This document shows positions 11,601 to 23,941 of a stretch of 64,000 bases of DNA, piece after piece. The stretch is taken from the NCBI GenBank assembly GCA_015501595.1, contig JADNRX010000217.1, positions 1 through 64,000 on the forward strand, written 5' to 3'. Each line of letters opens with the position of its first letter. Within the stretch, counting starts at the first letter, position 1. Source of the stretch: Hymenopellis radicata. Lineage: Eukaryota; Basidiomycota; Agaricomycetes; Agaricales; Physalacriaceae. The notes below the pieces were generated by a model, which saw nothing but the letters and a program-made list of their open reading frames with translations, had not been told where the DNA came from and ran no database searches. The translations under genes were made by a program, and so were the position numbers.

Positions 11601-11756
11601 GTTGATATCCATCCTTTCCACGTCCTCTGTCGGCGAGTCTTTGCCATTGCTGCTCGGCGCTGGCGTGGGTGTCGGCGGCAAGGAGAAAAAGATCTCTGTC
11701 AGCTGCTCCTTCGTCGGCTCTTTGAAGTTGCGCAGCGCTGTCGATATCGTCGACAT
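8644..11756 (-). pseudogene. GRAM-TBC-EF-hand RabGAP copy B (one frameshift)
   Basis: Fourteen or so exons encode, in order, an amino-terminal segment, a GRAM domain, a TBC domain and an EF-hand, as in TBC1D9/TBC1D8 and yeast Mdr1/Gyp2, which activate Rab GTPase hydrolysis in membrane traffic. Visible motifs are [33 protein letters not shown] and [16 protein letters not shown]. The EF-hand exon reads like that of copy D. At about 10,370 one C is missing relative to copy D, so the frame breaks just after VLCDR, within the TBC domain. The long exon at 9,299-9,805 is otherwise open. The frame ends at 8,644 in a tail unlike the normal family C-terminus. Confidence 0.78.
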
Positions 11757-12370
11757 TGTCGAGCAGAACGCGGCAGGCGCGGTCGGTGACGGCCGCAGGT
11801 GGTGGTCAGGACGGGGAGGTGGCTGTGTTGGGGTTGTACTCGGACCCTGTAGTGGGTCTTGACTTAGTACTATTTACTCGGGGATGTGTTCTAACGTGCT
11901 CCTCGTGTCGTCTCCCCTCGGACACTCTCAGGACATACTCGGGGCGTGTTGAGGAGAAGACGGTTCCCGGGAGACGGAGGATGTTGAAGACGTGGTGGTG
12001 GGATGGTCGCGAGGAGGTTGGGAGGAGACGGTCTTGAAGAGGTTGAGGAGGTCCTGGTGGGAGATGGTCTTCAGGACGTTGACGAGGTGGTGGGAGGAGA
12101 TCGTCTTGAGGAGCGTGGGCCGTCGTGCGCAGCGGCGGGGTTCAAGACCCGTTGGGGGAAATACTCTTGAGGGTGCTTAGACCCGCATCACACTAATGCG
12201 CGCGCCGTTCTTACATGGCGCGGTCGACTCGCGACGGCGTTTCTTCCTCGCCGCGGTGTCGCCTTACAACTCTTGTCTAATTAGCTACCTACTCTACTGT
12301 ACACCTGTGAAACCGACTTGTTAGTATAATGGCGCGAGTCGTAGTCTAAGTAACTAGCTTACCATTTGTG

Positions 12371-13286
12371 CTACATAGTGGAATCAACTGGTTTCCTTGA
12401 CATCTGTCAGAAACCGTTAGTATCCTACACTCGGAGGTAACAAAATCTGTTACCTCGTAAGAAATGAATCCAACACGTTTCACAAGAGCCGTCGTCTGAA
12501 ATGCTGTCAAGTCGCTAAGACCCCGTCTATAAGAACGGGCTGAATACTTACCGCGTCGGTTTCAAGCACATTCGCGCGCTGCAATCGAATTCGCGTAAGT
12601 ATCAGATTAGAGGTAACAACAAGACGACTTACCTCGAAGACTTGACTTGGGTTCAGAGTCCTAAGGCAATCCATTGTCAAATATTAACAGAGACAATGAA
12701 ATACGCGGCTTACTGAGTTGTTCAGAGCGGTATCTGAGCGAACGTGACTGTAGCAATGAAAAGCTCACAGTCAGAAACCACGAATACACAGGGTGCAACA
12801 CTAAGACTTACTGTTGTGTTGGCCTCGGCTCAAAATCCGCCAAAGAGATGCGCGCATCCTTACAGCGCGAAGCCGAATACTTGAAAGACGCTGTTTTGAA
12901 CATGGTCAGTGAGATAGCGCGACGATGTGGAGAAAACTCACTTGAGACGACGAGAATCCGACCGCACTAGACGAGGCGTGTTTGACTTGAAGACAAGTCA
13001 CTGAGCGGAATGAACCAACACACCTACTAGTCGTGTCGGCGACGACCAGCAAGACCTGATAAAGTGTCAGTCGATAATGAAGGTACACAAGTGAGCGGAC
13101 GCGACGTACCGGTTGTTGAAGTGTTGAAGAAGATCTTCGTTCAACGAAGGCCTTCATCCTTGTCAAAGTCGAGGCTGTTGAGAAGTCTGTCAATGTTGAA
13201 CGGCATGCAAGACAGTCGATGAACGCACCGGAGGATGAAGACAAGTTGAAGGTGTCATTGACGACGGTGGCCATGATAGTCGTCAA
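12371..13286 (-). pseudogene. Micro-exon gene chain, unit 2
   Basis: Counterpart of the minus-strand chain in unit 1. The upstream exon ending at the GTACGT donor is open here (MATVVNDTFNLSSSS, RMKAFVERRSSSTLQQP), and the next exon (VLLVVADTTS onward) ends at a good GTGAGT donor. Further downstream it is damaged: the acceptor of the LRAVRMRASL exon reads CGG instead of CAG and the following exon contains TGA. No recognisable domain. Confidence 0.35.
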
Positions 13287-14139
13287 CGTTGAGGCTGATG
13301 ACAGTCCGAGACGGGGAAAGTGACGATGACGAACAATAGATGGCCATCCGAGCCAAGTGGAGTCGACGTCTGCTCGAGAAAGTAAGCGGCGGTGAAGAAG
13401 GAAGACGAAGAAGAGAACTTACCTCAACGAGGTGTCGGAGGAGACGAGTGCTAGCATTGAAAGTCGATACTAGAAGTAGTTAGTATCGAATACCCGTGGA
13501 ATAAAGGTGTAGACCTACTCGTAGCAAGAAGCATAGCGACCCCGTATCGGGAGACGCGGTCGGCAAGGATAAGTCCAAAGGAACCGATGGCTTGATGCCG
13601 ATGAATGATCTAAAGACAAGTCGTCAACATTGGTCAAGGTCAACGATCAACATACCTTGAAGACAACAGTGAACAAGAGTAAAGTCGTCGCTGGTATCGA
13701 CGTCTTCAAAGTAAGTCAATCTAGACCGACGTCAATGAGACCAATGAGAAGAAGGCAAGACTACGAACCAAAGTTAACGAAAAGTCTTGAAGGCAGTCGA
13801 CGAAACATAAGTAGGTCTAAAGGGGGTAAGTAAACGAACCAACACGTGAGCACCAAAAGTTCAACATACCGTGACTTGGGAGCATCATCGCAGCCGTCGG
13901 CGCTGACTAGCGCCGCCCCGAGTAAAGTACTGCATCAAGTCGAACATGTTGACGGGGTCGTCCGCGTTACGATGTGATCCCAGAGATGGCGGCGAGAGCC
14001 ATAGAGATAAGAGTCCAATCCCGACGTCCCGACATCCTGATAAACGCGCCAAGCGATGAGCGCAAGTTCGAACATGATGGTAGGAAGACACCTACCCGAC
14101 GGACATGATGATGAGCTCGCGATCCCGACGAGGGCGACA

Positions 14140-14792
14140 TTACGACGTCAAAGAGACGACGACGGGTCGACATCGTAGTCGTAGTGGGTGTGAGAGGCAA
14201 GTGAGAGTGGGGGGAAAGGAAGAAAGAAATGAGGGACACCTCGCTGGTCCAAGGTTATATACCAGAATATCCCGTGCGAGATCCAGATCTGACGGAACCC
14301 ATTGAGTTGTGATTCGAGGGATATGACGTCGCCGTCGCCAGGCTATCAGTTTGGCTTTGCCAACCGGATTCGCGGAATGTTGGAATTCGAGGCGCCACAC
14401 GTAAGTTGGTTTTGAGAATGTTGTTGAATCGAAAGTATAACGACCCGAATAATATGGCGGTGAGTCGAGTAGTTCTGAGAGCGCATCTGGGAGAAGTATC
14501 AGGCCTTCGAGGCGAGATGGAAGCAAGTCGAACATACCTCGAAATCCAACAAGTCCTAAATCGAGATCTCCTCAACGCGAAAAGGCCTCAAGTCGAACGT
14601 TCGCGGATCCATGTAATTGTCGTATCCGCGTTCTAGGCCATGGTAACGCCGCCACGTAAAGGAAGAAATTGTAATTGAACAAACGAGGGTTCCACGGCGC
14701 GAACTTCGAAATGGCGTTACAATCACAAGACCGCGAGGTCTGCGGATCTCAATGAATCTAGAAGGAAGCCTATAAATATATTGAGCCGTCAT
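14140..14792 (-). pseudogene. Open minus-strand segment of unknown function, unit 2 (copies in units 1 and 3)
   Basis: Two neighbouring minus-strand frames look protein-like: one containing RRPRGLVIVTPF and YHGLERGYDNYMDPRTFD (from 14,792), and one of 131 codons with LPDALSELLDSPPYYSGRYT and VPSDLDLARDILVYNLGP (14,535-14,140). Unit 1 has a truncated version at 3,648-3,869, and unit 3 is disrupted. They lie upstream, in transcription order, of the micro-exon chain and may be its 5' exons. No family recognised. Confidence 0.35.
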
Positions 14793-15283
14793 AAGAGAAA
14801 TGGGGGCACATACCGTTGTTGAATGGAAATCTAATTTCGAGTCCGCCTGCTTTACAGCGAGTTTAGAAGTGTCTTGACAAGGGTTTCGCCCTGAATTCAG
14901 CGTCCAGAGTATCGTAGCCGTAAGCTCCTTAACGCCGAGGAGGGATTTCCCAGAGGAATGACGTCCAGATTAAAATGAGATGGGGGATGGAGGCAAGGGT
15001 AAAAGGCCGCGTCACCCTTCCCAGGCTGCCGGTCCCGACGCGATAAGATAGACTTCTTGAGGCACGCCGGCGCCTCGTCATAGATAGCTGAACTCGAAAT
15101 TGACGGAAGCGGAAAGAGGTATGGCCGTCAAAAGTCGAATAAGACGCGTTTGACGCGTTGTCGCGCCCCCAGATCCGTCGGGATGTCAAGCAAGACTCTT
15201 GAAGCGTGTATTCCGATACAATAGAGGCAAGCGCAGGCAGAGAGAAAGTGCAAATATATTAGACGCGAGAATTTGAGCTTGAC

Positions 15284-18049
15284 ATGGTGAGAGTACGAGC
15301 CCAAGTCACGTCGATCACTCGGGTTTGCCCGAATTGGAACTTGCGCTCATACCACGACCTCGAAGGCATCACTCCGACACGCCGCGACGACGACGACGTC
15401 TGGACTTCCTGCGCGGACCGCGGACTATGCGGAGGACTTATGGCGCCCTGGAATAACGTTGCCCTTGTGGAAACAATCGGAACCTGACGGTAAGCTTTGG
15501 TTGAAACGTTATGGAATGGTCTTCGGCTCATTGTAGATAAGGTTTTTTTGTATTTGTCGTGGCAACACTTCAAGAACGATGATATAACCGTATAGAGGGA
15601 ACCGCGTGTTATGGTGCGTACGTATCTTAAGTTCATCTTGAGCATTACTGACCATGCCTCCAGGAACGTGTTACGACTTCCTCGACTGGCTTGGAGCATC
15701 GGAGGCAAGTGTTCAGCGACGTTAAGGATGTCTATAGCGGTGGTGCCACGTCGCTTAACGGGTATGGTCTCTCCAAGTTCAACTAACTCATTCTGACACA
15801 AAGACTAGGTTCGCGTTCCTTGGAACAGTGTAGACTACGACAAATTTGTCGACATTGTTTAATGTTATCTAGTATTCTACCCATTCTCTATGCGTACGGC
15901 GTCAAAAATCGCACCCTTGTATCATCGACACTACAATCCGTACTCCCGAACTCGGTTCCACCGTCAACACTCTGGACACCTACTCCAACAGCAGAAAAGA
16001 CGACGGGGTAAACGGCGCTCTTCAAATGGCATCATTACTACAAGTGGAAACGAAATTAACAAGGTACGTACATGATATTTTGTATTTTGGCCTTGGTCCG
16101 TGTCGGCTTCATTGACGCAGGCGAGAAGCGCGCCCATTGAAGCTCTTGCTTTCCCGAAGGTGGGTGTTGGGTACTCGTCATTTGAAAGGACGTCAGAGTT
16201 GCCTGATCTCCTCGTCAGTCAAAGGACTAGAACCATGATCAAAGTTGGTACGTACATCTTCTTGTCCTCGCGAATTTCCGGCTGATGGAAACGAGCCAGA
16301 TCTGGATCTTAATTCGGGGAGTCTTCTCGGTTCCTTCGTCGTCTGCCGGTCTTGTTCCCGTGTGATGTTCTTGGAGGGCGTGCTCGATGGCAACTGCGAG
16401 AGTGGATTTGACGAGCGGCGAGTCTTGACTCGGTCAGGAGACGGCCGTGCGCAACTGCTCCGGGTCGCGCGCGAGCCTTTGGCTAAAGTCCCGCAGAATT
16501 GCCTAAACAGTCATGTTCAAATTTTGAACATGACGAAAAAAGGTAACGTACTATCGTGGCTTGTTCGGAAGATTTCCGTGCGATTGATGTTGAATATATT
16601 CAGATCGTATCGCCATGGATTCCGAATGGGGAGAACTTGTTGGTCGAGTTTGAAGTGTGGCGTCGCGAGGACTGGTTGGAGTTCTCCTGGGTCTAGAACG
16701 GTGTCAGTGATGCCGTCATTGACTGCATGACGGACGTGCCTGTGGCCACGTCTTCCCTCTCTGTCGCTAACAGTAGATCAACCTAGTTGGTGCTGCGATT
16801 CTGGGGGACCTGCTGCGACGATGTTGGATTTCGCGCGGCGGCGCGCCGGTGGACACAAGAAAGACGATCAGCAACGTCGATGTGAGGTCCTCGTATGTCG
16901 TATTGCTCTGCACTCGCAGCTCTTGGGGGGTTATTCTTGATGATTTCCTAGTTTGCATGTTGAACTTTCGAAGACGTTTCATAAGGTGATGTACCATGTC
17001 ATTAGCCGAGGCCGCGGACTTCGTAATTGACTCCCTCAGATCCAGATCGGAATCAAGGTCCAAATGGGGCGACGTATGGTTCGAATTTCTTATGTGGCGT
17101 TGTTTTGCCGAAATCATATTCGTTTCTACGGATCGTTAAGCGCTGAATGGAGCGTGAAGAATGAGGATTCTAACCTTTCATTTGTGTTGTCGCTGCCCTT
17201 GTGGTTGCGACAGGTGTAAGTCCGAGTCGGGATGGAGCGAGAGAGGCGGTCGGTACTGTTTGCATTCGACTCGCGGTCTAGTCAGGGCGTTTGGCGCCGT
17301 CATCGCTAAGTTCCTGAGTGGGATGTTCAACCTTCGAAGTTGAACCGTTGAATGGTAACGTACTATTCATTTGCGCCCGCAGAATTCACGATTTGATTTG
17401 ACAAGATCTCGATCTCTATTGAGTCTGGAGGGGTTCGCGTTGCTTTGACGTGTTTAGCGTGGGTCACGACCCCGCTTCTTGAGCAGCCCCATCCGATAAC
17501 GACTCTGGAACAATTGAGATAACTCGGATCCAGGATAAAGGTGACATTTACCTTTTTTATAATGGACGTTCCTCGAACTGACTTGGCAATTATTGTTAGA
17601 TTAGAATAGAACGGAAGTCAAACGAACACGAACCTCAAGCCCCGCGGCGAGCGACACTACGAGACCAGATCCTCAAGCCCGATTTCCGTCGTGTCGAGAG
17701 GCCTCAAACTAGACAAGATCTCTTGAGAATGGAGCGGAATGTAGGCTGGGACCAATACGAACCTCAAGACCCGCGGAGAGCGTCACTACGAGACCAGATC
17801 CTCAAGCCCGATTTCCGTCGTGTCGAGAGCCTCAAACTAGACAAGATGTTTTGAGAAAGCGAAGTGTAGGCCGGGACCAATACGAACCTCAAGACCCGCG
17901 GAGAGCGACTTCAAACGCGCCGTTGAACGTGGCAAGACGCATCAAGTCCGCCGACTTCAATTCTGGGAAAATTGAGACGGCAACGCGGAACCATTTTCAA
18001 GTCGAAACACCCTAAGAAACTAACAGCAATATTAGCGAATTCAATGTGA
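15284..18049 (+). pseudogene. Plus-strand gene-like stretch, unit 2
   Basis: Nearly identical to 4,621-7,393, with scattered single-base indels that move the frames. The same candidate donors and the same in-frame TAG are present. One of the three repeat copies near 17,830 has lost a base, which breaks the long repeat-bearing frame that is open in unit 1. Confidence 0.38.
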
Positions 18050-18557
18050 CTAGAAGTCGAAATTTCACCAACTTTGTGCCTTGCGGCTCACGCTGCCGGA
18101 GTGTCATCACATCGTCTTCGTGTCGGGACTCGTCCATATCGGTAAACGTGTTGCTGGACAAATCCGTCCTCGAATGGAAGCCTTGAATTACGACACGGCG
18201 TGGAAACTGTTATCGTCGTCAGACCCGCATCATGGCCACAGGTAATCTTACCCTCAGCTGCGTCCTCGCTGGTGGAAGGGAGTACAAAGGGAGGCTTCGC
18301 TGCACAGCTCGCCTTTGAAGTCATCAGACCCGACAAAACACCATCGATGAGACATCTGATTTGAAGAACGTCAGTCTCGAGCGCGACGTGAAGTGGCGGG
18401 GAGAGGATCGGGCACATCGACGATGGTGGGGTGAAGGAGGACTCTGGGAAATCACGCAAGTCCATGGAGCCGCGATCACCGTACCTTCAAGCTTTGAATG
18501 GAGGTACCTGACCATGTGTATTCCGTGAACTTGTCTTGTGTTTTGTTGCGGTTCCAC
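17891..18557 (-). pseudogene. Copy of the small four-exon gene, unit 2
   Basis: Same layout as 7,234-7,900, starting at 18,557. Exon 2 has one extra base near 18,276, which moves the frame into the next intron, and the third intron region has an extra base near 17,980. Otherwise nearly identical to unit 1. Confidence 0.4.
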
Positions 18558-19057
18558 TTCTGTTTCTGAGATGATTTTACATTCGTCGAGTTCGGATTTT
18601 TAAGGGGATTTCAACTGTTAATAAGGGACGGACACTGTCAACATTCTCAAGACTTGCATGGACCAATTCGGCTGAGGAGCGAACGTGCGTTGTCAGGGTG
18701 ATTTATCGTGCCACACTTCCCCTCCGCGGTCACCGCACAGCCAGGACTCAAGTCTTGAATCCTCAACGTCGTATGTTGGAAAACATGGTCATGTATACAT
18801 CGTTCAAAAGGTGCAGAGAAAGGCCTTTCACGTCGTGGTGAGGGGACGGGGAAAGGAGGATACTGAAAATCACAGCTCGGGTCAGGTCAAAGTCTAACAA
18901 GCGCCTGTGTCGTCAGGTCACCTGCTTGAACTTTAACGAATCAACAAACGAACTGACAGCACTGCCACCGCCAGGGAGTATAAAGAGGGCTCGGACACAA
19001 GCCAAGTTCCCCAGTTCCCCTCCCTCTCCGTGCGCCTGTTGTTCTGGAGCGAGTACC

Positions 19058-19117
19058 ATGGTGATGACGACCACCTGCTGTGGACTGTGTGGACCCCTGT
19101 CGTCTGAGCGTGCTTAA
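19058..19117 (+). CDS. 19-codon ORF, unit 2
   Basis: Identical reading frame to 8,401-8,460, with the TATA box at 18,979-18,985. Confidence 0.33.
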   Translation: MVMTTTCCGLCGPLSSERA

Positions 19118-19263
19118 CTGAATGTCGCGGCGTTCAGCTTCCACACAGTTGGTACTTGCTGTCAGACGGCGGCATCCTTTTTTTTTTTTGTACGCCACGC
19201 TGGTTATACCGGGTCACGGCCCTCCGTAGTACCGCCTTGGATACCCATACTTATTTGTTTGCA

Positions 19264-22200
19264 CTACTTGTACCTTCGGGAGGGGGAACTATTGACAAAA
19301 TTACAAAAAACCTCAGTTGGACTTCTCGCGTTTTTTCGAGAAAGCTTAACGACGACAGAAGTACGAAAACTCAACGGCAGCTCAAGCCGCACAAACAGGG
19401 CACAGACGGCACAGGAATCGGACACAAACTGCAACGAAAAAGGAAATGTATTCACGAAATTATATGACTCGTCCGTCGCTAGGTTCTGATTGGACGGGAA
19501 AGAAGTAGGCCCGCCGTCCTCTTCAGCTTCAGGTAAAAGAGCGTCGCCGTACTCGAACGCATTCGTCATAAAGCGACTGACGGCGCCAAGGTAGGCGTCT
19601 CCAATCTCAAACCGAAATATGAACTAATGCGGAAAGTTATGAATAAAACGCGTAGTCAGTTCAACAATAGACTCACCAAGAATGATTCTGAAAGAGTCAG
19701 GACCTCATCTTTCGTAAGGAACCCGTCCTTGTTCTTGTCATGGCAAATTGAAGAACCACTCGATGTTTTCCATCAAATCATTGAACATAACCCCATCAAG
19801 ACCAGATACCAAATTCTACGCCGCCCGTCAGCAAACAGTATATTATGAAGGGAAACCCGGATACCTGGAACGACAGGGCTCCTCGGCATGATGTATCCCA
19901 AAAGTAGAACAAGCGTCGATAAACTCGTGTTCGGCCACCTCGCGATCTATTCGTTGCTATAACTTGGTGAGCGCACCGCCTCGAGAAATCATCCGCCGAC
20001 GAACCTGGAAACCATTGCTCACAATCCTCTCGTCACGGGCCCACGACGCGATCTCGCTCAGGAAGTACTGGAAGGTCTTGAGCCCAATCCGCGTCTCAGG
20101 TTTTTCCTCAGTCCCGTCAGCCGGTGTCAACAGGCTAGGCGGCGGAAAGCGCCACCGGAGGAGGAGGATGGATGCACATCGCTCGGTAGAGGGAGTCGTA
20201 GATATATCCAGCTTGTTCTTTGTTGAAACGGCCGAGGGTGCGTAAAATTTCGAACTGCCGACCGCTTTGAGAACGATTCTATTGCTATGAATGATTTCGC
20301 CTCTAAAGCGCCTGCCGCTCGGATAAAATCATGTCGTCGGTGATCACTGAAAACTCGCGGAAGTAAACAAGCAGGAGCTCTTGAAAGCGCGTTATGGCGC
20401 GCGCGCGAGGATCTGGCGAGTCAGGATGCGCAGAATTGCCCAACGAGGTGAAATAATCCCGCATCATGCTTGAAACCAAAATCAGTCGTATCTCTGCAAA
20501 CGGCGCTTGAAGACATACTTCAAGAAATGACCATCGTCTTGCACAGTCAGAAGCTTTTCTCCGTTGATCTTCAGAATAGCTGAAAATAAAGTGTTCAAGA
20601 AGAGCGAGACAACTCAAGATAGACCAACCTAGACTGAGAGATATATTAGGGCAAAGACACGACAGCTGAAAAGATGGCGACATACCCGACTTGGAAAAGA
20701 ACCTTGGGACCCATACAGAAGAAGCAGTCCACAATCCGGAAAGCAAAGATCATAGGCATGCTGTTGATAAACCTAGGGAGACATGGTCAGTCGAAGCAAT
20801 GCTGTAACATTAGAGATCGTACAAACTCAAAACCAAGGCAATGAGGCAACCGAGAGCTGCACATCGACGTCTTGGAAGTGATCATGGATCATGGGCAAAC
20901 ATCGTTGCACGAGCGACTCGAAGACGCGCTGATCCAAAAGGGTACCGTGCATCGAAGGGCTTGATGAGAAAGTTAGATCGAGATGTCGAAGAAGGAAGAT
21001 ATTTACGCGTAATAGCCAGGAAGCAGCGGTCACACAGGACCTCTAACAACCAGAAGGCCTGCTCTTCAGACATGTAACTGTAATATGATCAGCTTGGAGA
21101 TGACACGGCCGGTGCAATAAACGAACATGAGAATCGCAGCCGCGAGGATATTCATCGCCTACGATGTTCATGAGTATTCGCCGATGACGAGAAAGAACCT
21201 TGCACACCTGACAGTAACCCAGCTCGGGTTCTTGAACGAGTACGCTTGCAGAACTCTTCGGAGAGCTCCGATGCCCTCTTCCGACTGATAGCCTGCGTAC
21301 TCTGGCAGACTGCGATGAAGATCCTTCTCGATATCTTCAGTACTCGTGCTCGTTCGACCCTCATTATCTTTTAGAAGTTGTTCGTAGTATCCGGGATTTG
21401 CATAGCGCATGAAGATCGATCCCGAAAGGGTTTCCCACATCTCCCCTCGAAGACGATTCGGAAGACCGACCTGTACGAGCCGAGTACACTGCGGGTACCG
21501 AAGCAGAGTGAGATTTCGGCCATGAGCTGGTGAGACCTTAATGTAAGACGCGGCGTAAGATGATTGATAAACCTACTGCGCAAGTATGTGGTCCATAGCT
21601 TTATCTTGGAAGCTTCACGTAACCTTGAAGGTGGTTAGAATACGAGAGCATTATGGCACAGATACCGTACTTTTTGGGATCCCCAGGAAACTTGAAACGA
21701 AGGCCGAGCCCGCCGTGATAGGTAGACTCCCTAGGCTCGGGATTCTCTTTTTCCTCGCTGATGAGACTACCGTCCTCGCGCTCGCCGTCGGCTACCGACG
21801 ACGCCGCGGAAATCAATGTCTCCGAGTAGCATGTCTTGACGAACCCCTTCACGGCCTTCATCTGACCGCGCTGGAGCTCGATCTTGAGAGCGTCGCGCAA
21901 CAACGAGCAGAACAGGTCGGCCGTGGGGCGCAGGGAGGTCAGTTGCACAATCTATGCGCTGTCAGAGTGTGTAGACCCTCGCCGCCCTTAGACGTACTAT
22001 TTTGCCACCATCCCATAGCGCTAGGCTCAGCGCATATATCCCGGCGCGGGCGTTGAGCCGCTCGACGCGCCGTACAGTCGAAAGGGGTAGCGTGAAGCGC
22101 ACCGACTTGCGGTCGAGAGAGGCAAAGGCCAGGTACGGCGCGAGGAGATACAGTTTGCCAGCCTTGCATCTGTATCAGTTTCGTGCCCGATGTCGTGTAA

Positions 22201-22412
22201 GATAGCGAGCTCACATATGAGTCCTCTTCTCCTTGAATGCCCAAACTCAGCACAGCGTTGATATCCATCCTTTCCACGTCCTCTGTCGGCGAGTCTTTGC
22301 CATTGCTGCTCGGCGCTGGCGTGGGTGTCGGCGGCAAGGAGAAAAAGATCTCTGTCAGCTGCTCCTTCGTCGGCTCTTTGAAGTTGCGCAGCGCTGTCGA
22401 TATCGTCGACAT
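19264..22412 (-). pseudogene. GRAM-TBC-EF-hand RabGAP copy C (several frameshifts)
   Basis: Same exon order as copies B and D. It shares with copy B the missing C after VLCDR (about 21,027). It also has extra or missing single bases in coding exons near 19,741, 20,147, 20,246, 20,281 and 20,314, plus one lost G near 21,229. These break the long exon downstream of the TBC domain. The amino-terminal and GRAM exons (from 22,412) are identical to copy B. It looks like a dead or badly assembled copy; an mRNA from it could not give the full protein without frame correction. Confidence 0.78.
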
Positions 22413-23026
22413 TGTCGAGCAGAACGCGGCAGGCGCGGTCGGTGACGGCCGCAGGTGGTGGTCAGGACGGGGAGGTGGCTGTGTTGGGGTTGTACTCGGA
22501 CCCTGTAGTGGGTCTTGACTTAGTACTATTTACTCGGGGATGTGTTCTAACGTGCTCCTCGTGTCGTCTCCCCTCGGACACTCTCAGGACATACTCGGGG
22601 CGTGTTGAGGAGAAGACGGTTCCCGGGAGACGGAGGATGTTGAAGACGTGGTGGTGGGATGGTCGCGAGGAGGTTGGGAGGAGACGGTCTTGAAGAGGTT
22701 GAGGAGGTCCTGGTGGGAGATGGTCTTCAGGACGTTGACGAGGTGGTGGGAGGAGATCGTCTTGAGGAGCGTGGGCCGTCGTGCGCAGCGGCGGGGTTCA
22801 AGACCCGTTGGGGGAAATACTCTTGAGGGTGCTTAGACCCGCATCACACTAATGCGCGCGCCGTTCTTACATGGCGCGGTCGACTCGCGACGGCGTTTCT
22901 TCCTCGCCGCGGTGTCGCCTTACAACTCTTGTCTAATTAGCTACCTACTCTACTGTACACCTGTGAAACCGACTTGTTAGTATAATGGCGCGAGTCGTAG
23001 TCTAAGTAACTAGCTTACCATTTGTG

Positions 23027-23941
23027 CTACATAGTGGAATCAACTGGTTTCCTTGACATCTGTCAGAAACCGTTAGTATCCTACACTCGGAGGTAACAAA
23101 ATCTGTTACCTCGTAAGAAATGAATCCAACACGTTTCACAAGAGCCGTCGTCTGAAATGCTGTCAAGTCGCTAAGACCCCGTCTATAAGAACGGGCTGAA
23201 TACTTACCGCGTCGGTTTCAAGCACATTCGCGCGCTGCAATCGAATTCGCGTAAGTATCAGATTAGAGGTAACAACAAGACGACTTACCTCGAAGACTTG
23301 ACTTGGGTTCAGAGTCCTAAGGCAATCCATTGTCAAATATTAACAGAGACAATGAAATACGCGGCTTACTGAGTTGTTCAGAGCGGTATCTGAGCGAACG
23401 TGACTGTAGCAATGAAAAGCTCACAGTTAGAAACCACGAATACACAGGGTGCAACACTAAGACTTACTGTGGTGTTGGCCTCGGCTCAAAATCCGCCAAA
23501 GAGATGCGCGCATCCTTACAGCGCGAAGCCGAATAATTGAAAGAGGCTGTTTTGAACATGGTCAGTGAGATAGCGCGACGATGTGGAGAAAACTCACTTG
23601 AGACGACGAGAATCCGACCGCACTAGACGAGACAATGCTGCCGTGTTTGACTTGAAGACAAGTCACTGAGCGGAATGAACCAACACACGTACTAGTCGTG
23701 TCGGCGACGACCAGCGAGACCTGATAAAGTGTCAGTCGACAATGAAGGTACACAAATGAGAGGACGCGACGTACCGGTTCTTGAAGGTGAAGGCAGTGTC
23801 GAGGGCCTTCGTCGTCGTCAAAGTCGAGGCTGTTGACAAGTTTGTCAATGTTGAACGACATGCAAGACAGTCGATGAACGTACCGGAGGATGAAGACAAG
23901 TTGAAGGTGTCATTGACGACGGTGGCCATGATAGTCGTCAA
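23027..23941 (-). pseudogene. Micro-exon gene chain, unit 3
   Basis: Third copy of the same minus-strand chain. It shares the lost CAG acceptor with unit 2, and a shortened block near 23,781-23,800 replaces the FVERRSSSTLQQP part. The exon with SFRSVTCLQVKHGS is open and ends at a GTGAGT donor. Function unknown; probably non-functional. Confidence 0.35.

Larger units (their letters stand above)
10658..21313. repeat. Tandem array unit 2
   Basis: This unit is collinear with unit 1. From about 15,250 to 19,500 it is almost identical to 4,590-8,850 and differs mainly by single-base indels, many in short homopolymers. The part from about 11,850 to 14,900 is more clearly diverged from unit 1, for example 16 extra bases near 12,180. 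It holds the 5' part of RabGAP copy B and the 3' part of copy C. Confidence 0.95.
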
